Positions 1 through 4,013 of a stretch of DNA of 9,862 nt are shown here, in pieces. The stretch spans positions 1-9,862 of the forward strand of contig JABFVJ010000097.1 of assembly GCA_013362835.1 (NCBI GenBank). The letters are read 5' to 3'. Source of the stretch: Nonomuraea sp. GTDB lineage: Bacteria; Actinomycetota; Actinomycetes; Streptosporangiales; Streptosporangiaceae. The position numbers and the translations under genes were made by a program. How positions within the stretch are numbered: position 1 is the stretch's first letter; each line of letters starts with the position of its first letter. The notes under the pieces are model-generated. The model was not told the DNA's origin, ran no database searches, and saw only the letters and a list, made by a program, of their open reading frames with translations.

Positions 1-80
1 GTCGGCCAGTCTGGAGGGCTGAGCGGGGGTGCCGGCCAGGCTGGGGGGCTGCGCGGGGGTGCCGGTCATGGCGGGGGGCT
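1..80 (+). repeat. 30-bp tandem repeat, about 2.7 copies
   Basis: Bases 1-30, 31-60 and 61-80 align as successive copies. Each runs from a GYCGGYCAG-like start through a G-run, and copies 1 and 2 end in GCGGGGGT. Copies 1 and 2 differ at only a few positions and copy 3 is more diverged. The unit is ten codons long and keeps the frame of the upstream gene, so it looks like expansion of a Gly-rich coding tail rather than a regulatory array. More copies may lie to the left of the window. Confidence 0.65.
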
Positions 81-90
81 CATAAGCTGA
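1..90 (+). CDS. 3' end of an upstream gene with a Gly-rich repeat tail (partial)
   Basis: The first reading frame is open from base 1 to a TGA at 88-90. It encodes a Gly/Ala-rich tail of about 29 residues built from a 10-residue unit (VGQSGGLSGG, then AGQAGGLRGG, then a degenerate AGHGGGLIS). The stop shares its final A with the murB ATG (TGATG), the usual arrangement for translationally coupled genes, and this supports the frame. The other two frames are a stop-containing frame and the murB frame itself. The body of the protein lies outside the window, so no function can be assigned. In many actinomycetes murB follows MaoC-like dehydratase genes, but nothing here tests that. Confidence 0.5.
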   Translation, partial: VGQSGGLSGGAGQAGGLRGGAGHGGGLIS

Positions 91-1136
91 TGTCCATGGA
101 GACCCTCGCGCCGTACACCACCCTGGGCCTGGGCGGGCCCGCCCGCGACTTCGCCGAGGCGGCCACGGCCGAACAGCTCGTGTCCCTCGTCGCCGAGGCC
201 GACATGAACCGCGTGCCCACCCTCGTGCTCGGCGGCGGCAGCAACGTGGTGATCGGTGACGAAGGGTTCGACGGCCTGGTCGTCAAGGTGGCGACCGAGG
301 GGATGACGGTCTCCCGAGACGGCGAGCAGGTGCTGCTCACGGTCGAGGCGGGCCAGGACTGGGATCCGCTGGTCGCGCGGGCCGTGGCCGAGGGCTGGTC
401 CGGCATCGAGTGCATGTCGGGCATCCCGGGCCTGGTGGGCTCGACGCCGATCCAGAACGTGGGCGCCTACGGCCAGGAGGTCGCCCAGACCATCAGGTGC
501 GTCCGCGCCTACGACCGGCTCACCCGGCAGGTGGTCGACCTGGAGGCGCGGCAGTGCGGGTTCTCCTATCGCGACAGCGCGTTCAAGCGGGATCTGTCGC
601 GGCACGTGGTGCTGGCGGTGACGTACGCGCTGGATATTTCGGAGATGTCCGGCCCGGTGGCGTACCAGGAGCTGGCCGGGCGGCTCGGGGTCGAGCTCGG
701 CGCCCGGGTGCCCCTCGCCGAGGCCCGTGAGGCCGTTCTGGGGCTGCGGCGGGGCAAGGGCATGGTCTTCGACCCGGCGGCCGACCCCGACAGCCGCAGC
801 GCGGGATCGTTCTTCACCAACCCGATCCTGACGGCGGGGGAGGCCGAGGAGCTGGCGGCGCGCGCGCCCGGTCACCCGAGCTGGGAGCTGCCCGACGGCC
901 GCGTCAAGGTGCCGGCCGCCTGGCTGATCGAGCAGGCGGGCTTCCTCAAGGGCTACGCGCGCGGCCCGGTGCGCATCTCCACCAAGCACACGCTGGCGCT
1001 CACCAACCCGTCCGGCGCCGCGACCGCCGCCGACCTGCTGGAGCTGGCCGCCGAGGTGCGCGACGGGGTGCGGGAGAAGTTCGGCGTCACGCTGGTCAAC
1101 GAGCCGGTGCTGGTCGGCTGCACGCTGGCGGAATAG
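90..1136 (+). CDS. murB: UDP-N-acetylmuramate dehydrogenase (UDP-N-acetylenolpyruvoylglucosamine reductase)
   Basis: MurB reduces UDP-GlcNAc-enolpyruvate to UDP-MurNAc with NADPH and FAD, the second committed step of cytoplasmic peptidoglycan precursor synthesis. The 348-residue product has the usual length. The FAD domain shows GGGSNVVI (residues 48-55) and the GIPGLVGSTPIQNVGAYGQE block (111-130). Catalytic positions known from E. coli MurB are present: Arg in YRDSAFK (R161), the proton-donating Ser in SAGSFFTNP (S240) and the Glu in NEPVLVG (E338). The ATG at 90 overlaps the upstream TGA; a second ATG at 96 is possible. A G-run at 73-78 is the only, rather distant, Shine-Dalgarno candidate, so coupling to the upstream gene may matter. 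The identification is secure. Confidence 0.96.
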   Translation: MSMETLAPYTTLGLGGPARDFAEAATAEQLVSLVAEADMNRVPTLVLGGGSNVVIGDEGFDGLVVKVATEGMTVSRDGEQVLLTVEAGQDWDPLVARAVAEGWSGIECMSGIPGLVGSTPIQNVGAYGQEVAQTIRCVRAYDRLTRQVVDLEARQCGFSYRDSAFKRDLSRHVVLAVTYALDISEMSGPVAYQELAGRLGVELGARVPLAEAREAVLGLRRGKGMVFDPAADPDSRSAGSFFTNPILTAGEAEELAARAPGHPSWELPDGRVKVPAAWLIEQAGFLKGYARGPVRISTKHTLALTNPSGAATAADLLELAAEVRDGVREKFGVTLVNEPVLVGCTLAE

Positions 1137-1154
1137 CGCCCCGGCGAGGGCTGT

Positions 1155-1160
1155 TATGGT
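1155..1160 (+). promoter_or_regulatory. Possible -10 element for the riboswitch transcript
   Basis: TATGGT fits the actinobacterial TANNNT pattern and would place transcription start near 1167, just before the first riboswitch helix at 1173. No convincing -35 is visible; it would fall over the murB stop codon. This is suggestive because of position only, and read-through from murB is an alternative. Confidence 0.25.
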
Positions 1161-1164
1161 GGGT

Positions 1165-1270
1165 TGGTAATTCCGAAGGGGAGTAGTCCCAATCGTGTGA
1201 TCGACATACTGGCGCATCGCGCCCGGTCACGCGGGCCTTGACGGGCGGACGAGACCTTCGGCCTGGCAGT
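1165..1270 (+). ncRNA. yybP-ykoY manganese riboswitch (aptamer)
   Basis: The yybP-ykoY RNA family senses Mn2+ and often precedes manganese exporter genes, including UPF0016/GDT1 genes like the one here. The hallmark loop GGGGAGTAG is at 1178-1186, and the second conserved segment, ACGAGACCTT, is at 1249-1258. P1 closes the fold with seven perfect pairs: CCGAAGG (1173-1179) with CCTTCGG (1255-1261). P2 is GTGTGATC (1195-1202) with GGTCACGC (1225-1232), eight pairs including two G-U. It is capped by GGCGC (1211-1215) with GCGCC (1219-1223). The conserved GACATACTGG segment sits between these helices. Family assignment is from recalled consensus; exact outer boundaries are approximate. Confidence 0.9.
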
Positions 1271-1356
1271 CATGGATGAAGACGCTGCCGGGCCGAAGCC
1301 GTGCCCAAAACTCCCCGGGTGCCTGCTTCCGGCCTGGTCGCGCGGAAGAGGACCGG
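1256..1356 (+). promoter_or_regulatory. Riboswitch expression platform controlling exporter translation
   Basis: Two exclusive pairings are visible. OFF state: 1256-1270 pairs with 1284-1298 (15 pairs, two of them G-U, loop 1271-1283), consuming the 3' strand of aptamer P1. This leaves CTTCCG (1326-1331) free to pair with CGGAAG (1343-1348), which covers the exporter ribosome binding site. ON state: P1 forms, and the freed strand 1287-1299 pairs with 1325-1338 (13 pairs, three of them G-U, with C1329 bulged). That consumes the anti-RBS strand and exposes GGAAGAGGA (1344-1352). No U-tract follows the 1256-1298 hairpin, so translational control is more likely than intrinsic termination. All pairings were found by eye, not energy-minimised. 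Confidence 0.65.
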
Positions 1357-1923
1357 TTGGAAGCGTTCTGGATCAGTCTCGCGGTCATTTTCGTGGCCGA
1401 GCTCGGCGACAAGAGCCAGCTCATGGCGATGACGTTCGCGACCCGTTTCAAGCCCTGGCCCGTGCTCGCGGGCATCACGATCGCCACCACGGTCGTCCAC
1501 CTGCTGAGCGTGGCCGTGGGCGGGCTCGTCGGGGAGGCGCTGCCGACGACGGCCATCTCCATCGTGGCCGGCGTGGCCTTCCTCGGGTTCGCGCTCTGGA
1601 CGCTGCGCGGTGACGAGCTGACCGACGAGGAGGCGGGCAAGGCCCGGCGTACGACGAAGAACGCGCTGATCGCGGTGACCGTGGCGTTCTTCCTCAGCGA
1701 GCTCGGCGACAAGACCATGCTCGCCACGATCACCCTGGCCACGCAGCACGGCTGGGTCGGCACCTGGATCGGCTCGACCGTGGGCATGGTGGCCGCGGAC
1801 GCCCTCGCCATCCTCGTGGGCCGGATGCTGGGCAAGCACCTCCCCGAGAAGGCCATCAGGTACGGCGCCGCCGCCGCGTTCGCCGTCTTCGGCATCGTCC
1901 TGCTCGCCGAGGCGATCTTCTGA
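1357..1923 (+). CDS. TMEM165/GDT1 (UPF0016) family Mn2+ exporter
   Basis: The family exports Mn2+ (and Ca2+ in some eukaryotic members) across the membrane; bacterial members such as MneA protect against manganese excess. The product has 188 residues, about six hydrophobic segments and the family's internal duplication. Each half carries the signature ExGDK(S/T): ELGDKSQ at 15-21 and ELGDKTM at 115-121, with a charged central loop (GDELTDEEAGKARR, 85-98). I chose the TTG at 1357 because GGAAGAGGA (1344-1352) lies four bases upstream and the first membrane helix starts at once. The ATG at 1276 in the same frame falls inside the loop of a riboswitch hairpin and would add an unlikely basic leader. 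Regulation is by the manganese riboswitch upstream. Confidence 0.92.
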   Translation: MEAFWISLAVIFVAELGDKSQLMAMTFATRFKPWPVLAGITIATTVVHLLSVAVGGLVGEALPTTAISIVAGVAFLGFALWTLRGDELTDEEAGKARRTTKNALIAVTVAFFLSELGDKTMLATITLATQHGWVGTWIGSTVGMVAADALAILVGRMLGKHLPEKAIRYGAAAAFAVFGIVLLAEAIF

Positions 1924-1954
1924 GCGGCGACCCTTCCGACCCCGGGGCGATCCT

Positions 1955-2650
1955 CTAAGGTCGCGTAGGCAGGGCCTGGTGGACGTCGGTGAGCCGGTCG
2001 AGCGCGGGTTCGCGCGTCTCCCTCGCGAACGCGGCCTCCACCGCGCGCCCCGCGGCCCCTTCCGCGAGCCAGGCGAGGACCTGCGCGTGGGCGGGGGCCC
2101 GGCGGTCCCAGAAGGCGTTGGTCAGCCGCCGCCCCGACAGGCCGTCCATGAGGAAGTCGCGCAGGTGCTCGACCGCCGCGTCGGTCTCCAGCCGCTCCCA
2201 GGCCGCGAGGAAGGGCGTGAGGTCGATCCCGGTGGCGGCGATGGCGCACAGCACCGTGCCGGCCGGTGGACGGGCGGGGTGGCGGCTCAACGTGTCGCGC
2301 CACCACTCGCCGAGGAACCCGGCGACGGCATCGCGTTCCTCCTCCGGCCACGTGTGCCAGCCGGCCGCGGCGAGCTTGCCGAGGACGATCTCGGGATCGG
2401 GATAGGAGAAGGCGTCGGCCGCCGCGCATTCGAGCAGGCGCGGCAGGAAGTAGCGGAACTCCGCGACGCCGCCCCACGTGGTCATGGCCTTGGCCGCGTA
2501 GCGGGCCAGCGCCGCGGGCTCGATCGAGCCCAGCGGCACGGCCAGCAGGCAGGCCCCCTCGCCCGGCTCGACGCAGTGCGGGCAGCCGGGCACGCTCTCG
2601 GGCTTCGCGACGTGGCCGAACGCCTCGTAGAGCCGGCGTAAGGCGGTCAA
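1955..2650 (-). CDS. Conserved hypothetical protein with a CxxC motif
   Basis: I do not recognise a named family. The 231-residue product is soluble-looking, with no signal peptide or membrane segment. It is rich in Ala, Leu and Trp and probably helical. A CPHC motif at residues 23-26 in a Gly/Pro context could bind a metal or be redox active, but no second clear cysteine pair follows. Tryptophan-rich stretches (TWGGVAEFRYFLPRLLE, about 57-73; FLGEWWRDTL, about 111-120) suggest a packed helical fold. The start is a TTG at 2650, one base after the deoC stop and without a clear Shine-Dalgarno sequence, so translation is probably coupled to deoC. The gene converges with the exporter gene 31 bases away. 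High third-position GC supports a real gene. Confidence 0.8.
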   Translation of the reverse strand: MTALRRLYEAFGHVAKPESVPGCPHCVEPGEGACLLAVPLGSIEPAALARYAAKAMTTWGGVAEFRYFLPRLLECAAADAFSYPDPEIVLGKLAAAGWHTWPEEERDAVAGFLGEWWRDTLSRHPARPPAGTVLCAIAATGIDLTPFLAAWERLETDAAVEHLRDFLMDGLSGRRLTNAFWDRRAPAHAQVLAWLAEGAAGRAVEAAFARETREPALDRLTDVHQALPTRP

Positions 2651-2651
2651 C

Positions 2652-3581
2652 TCAGTCGAGGGTGAAGTAGTCGGGGCCCGCGTAGCGGCCGGTGGCGAGC
2701 TTCTGGCGCTGCATGAGCAGGTCGTTGAGCAGCGAGGACGCGCCCAGCCTGAACCAGTCGGGGCTCAGCCAGTCGTCGCCCGCCGTCTCGTTGACCAGCA
2801 CGAGGTTCTTGATCGCGTCTTTGGTCGTGCGGATGCCGCCGGCGGGCTTCACGCCCACCTGACGGCCGGTCGCGTCGCGGAAGTCGCGCACCGCCTCCAG
2901 CATGACCAGCGTGACCGGCAGCGTGGCCGCCGGGGACACCTTGCCGGTCGAGGTCTTGATGAAGTCGGCGCCCGCGATCATCGCCAGCCAGGACGCCCGG
3001 CGTACGTTGTCGTAGGTCGCGAGCTCGCCCGTCTCCAGGATCACCTTCAGGTGGGCGGGACCGCAGGCTGCCTTGATCGCGACGATCTCCTCGAACACCT
3101 TCATGTAGTCGCCGGACAGGAACGCGCCCCGGTCGATCACCATGTCGATCTCGTCGGCGCCCGCGGCGACGGCCAGCGCCGTGTCGCTCACCTTGACCTC
3201 CAGCGAGGAGCGCCCGCTCGGGAACGCCGTGGCGACCGAGGCCACCTTGACGCCCGAGTCGCCCAGCGCCCGGACGGCCACGGAGACCAGGTCGGGGTAG
3301 ACGCACACCGCCGCCACCCTGGGGGCGCCACCGCCCGGGTGCACGGCCTTGGCGCACATGGCCCGCACCTTGCCCGCCGTGTCGGCGCCTTCGAGCGTCG
3401 TGAGGTCGACCATGGAGATGGCCAGGTCGATGGCCTGGGCCTTGGCCGTCGTCTTGATGGAACGGGTGCCGAGCATGGCCGCCCGCTGGTCGGCGCCCAC
3501 CCGGTCGACTCCGGGAAGGCCGTGCAGGAAGGCGCGCAGCGTCGCGTGGGACGAGGCGACGTCCGCGAGCGAGGTAGTCAC
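2652..3581 (-). CDS. deoC: Deoxyribose-phosphate aldolase
   Basis: DeoC cleaves 2-deoxy-D-ribose 5-phosphate to glyceraldehyde 3-phosphate and acetaldehyde in deoxynucleoside catabolism. It is a cytoplasmic class I aldolase TIM barrel. The 309-residue protein matches the longer actinobacterial and eukaryotic form. The Schiff-base lysine is K209 in DFIKTSTGK, the activating lysine is K245 in GVKPAGGIRTTKDA, and the acid is D146 in ADEIDMVID. The start chosen is a GTG at 3581, preceded by GAAGGTG six bases upstream. Other in-frame GTGs lie further upstream (for example at 3590 and 3617), and the open frame runs to 3848, but the N-terminus from 3581 (MTTSLADVASSHATLRAFLHG) best resembles family members. 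It is first in a two-gene minus-strand unit with the CxxC protein. Confidence 0.95.
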   Translation of the reverse strand: MTTSLADVASSHATLRAFLHGLPGVDRVGADQRAAMLGTRSIKTTAKAQAIDLAISMVDLTTLEGADTAGKVRAMCAKAVHPGGGAPRVAAVCVYPDLVSVAVRALGDSGVKVASVATAFPSGRSSLEVKVSDTALAVAAGADEIDMVIDRGAFLSGDYMKVFEEIVAIKAACGPAHLKVILETGELATYDNVRRASWLAMIAGADFIKTSTGKVSPAATLPVTLVMLEAVRDFRDATGRQVGVKPAGGIRTTKDAIKNLVLVNETAGDDWLSPDWFRLGASSLLNDLLMQRQKLATGRYAGPDYFTLD

Positions 3582-3773
3582 AGTTGACACCTTCACAGCA
3601 TCGCCGACCAGGGCCACTACCTCCAAACCGGGCCGCCTAAGGCATGCCCGGGGCCGATCTAGGTATCCCCGGCCCCGGTGAGGACGGGAGATAGGGCATC
3701 CACCTGATGTGCCGTACCGGGCCTTAGACCGAGCATTGAAGGTGTCGGGAAAGCAACAGATGTCAGGAGCAAG
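3582..3773. promoter_or_regulatory. Divergent intergenic region with inverted repeats (deoC / small gene)
   Basis: This stretch must hold promoters for deoC (leftward) and the 49-residue gene (rightward). CCGGGGCCG (3648-3656) and CGGCCCCGG (3670-3678) form a nine-pair inverted repeat around GATCTAGGTATCC-like sequence. An overlapping imperfect palindrome centred near 3640 has CCGGGC on the left, GCCTAAGGC in the middle and GCCCGG on the right. GCCTTAG at 3721-3727 repeats the palindrome's CTAAGGC in inverted orientation next to another CCGGG. No clear -10/-35 pair stands out on either strand. The repeats could be an operator or part of a structured deoC leader. Confidence 0.4.
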
Positions 3774-3923
3774 ATGATGAACCCCGAGATCGAGTACGAG
3801 CTCATGAAGAACCACGCCAACGAGCTCCGCAGGGCGGCCGCCGAGCACCGGCGCGTACGCGAGGCCATGCGGGGCAACAAGTCCGAGCGCCGCTCGGTCT
3901 TCGGCAAGCGCCGTTCGTCATGA
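3774..3923 (+). CDS. 49-residue basic hypothetical protein
   Basis: This short gene encodes a 49-residue protein starting MMNPEIEYELMKNHANELRR and ending SVFGKRRSS. AGGAG at 3765-3769 precedes two consecutive ATGs (3774 and 3777); the second has the better seven-base spacing, so the mature start may be one residue shorter. The first two thirds read as one amphipathic, charged helix and the C-terminus is strongly basic. It resembles small proteins starting MNPEI-E-ELMK that I recall from other actinomycetes, whose function is unknown to me. A strong hairpin follows its stop, so it probably forms its own transcript rather than an operon with the regulator downstream. It could be a small nucleic-acid- or protein-binding factor; that is speculation. 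Confidence 0.75.
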   Translation: MMNPEIEYELMKNHANELRRAAAEHRRVREAMRGNKSERRSVFGKRRSS

Positions 3924-3933
3924 CCTTCCCAAG

Positions 3934-3970
3934 AGAGCCCGGCCGCATACTCGCTCGTGGCCGGGCCTCT
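3934..3970 (+). terminator. Strong GC hairpin after the 49-residue gene
   Basis: GCCCGGCCGC (3937-3946) pairs with GTGGCCGGGC (3957-3966), ten pairs with one G-U. AGA (3934-3936) then pairs with TCT (3968-3970) around a bulged C, leaving a ten-base loop (3947-3956). It begins 11 bases after the stop at 3923. There is no U-tract, which is common for actinobacterial terminators. A GTG at 3957 that could extend the downstream regulator lies in this stem, an argument against that start. Confidence 0.7.
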
Positions 3971-4013
3971 GCACCCCCCTAAAAGGCGTCGAAAGCGATG
4001 GATAGGGCATGGC

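Noticed and set aside
1276..1356. Upstream ATG start for the GDT1 transporter
   Set aside because: It lies within the riboswitch expression platform hairpin, adds a non-family basic leader and has a poorer RBS than TTG 1357.
1137..1356. tRNA gene after murB, as in the murB-tRNA-secE arrangement of other actinomycetes
   Set aside because: No cloverleaf, T-loop or CCA-like end is visible; the region is explained by the riboswitch.
1924..1964. Bidirectional terminator between the convergent exporter and CxxC protein genes
   Set aside because: GCGACC (1926-1931) and GGTCGC (1959-1964) are complementary but separated by 27 bases with only CCCC/GGGG inside. That is too weak to call.
3582..3848. 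Extension of deoC upstream to the first possible start
   Set aside because: The extra residues do not resemble DeoC, would overlap the 49-residue gene and would cover the divergent promoter region.
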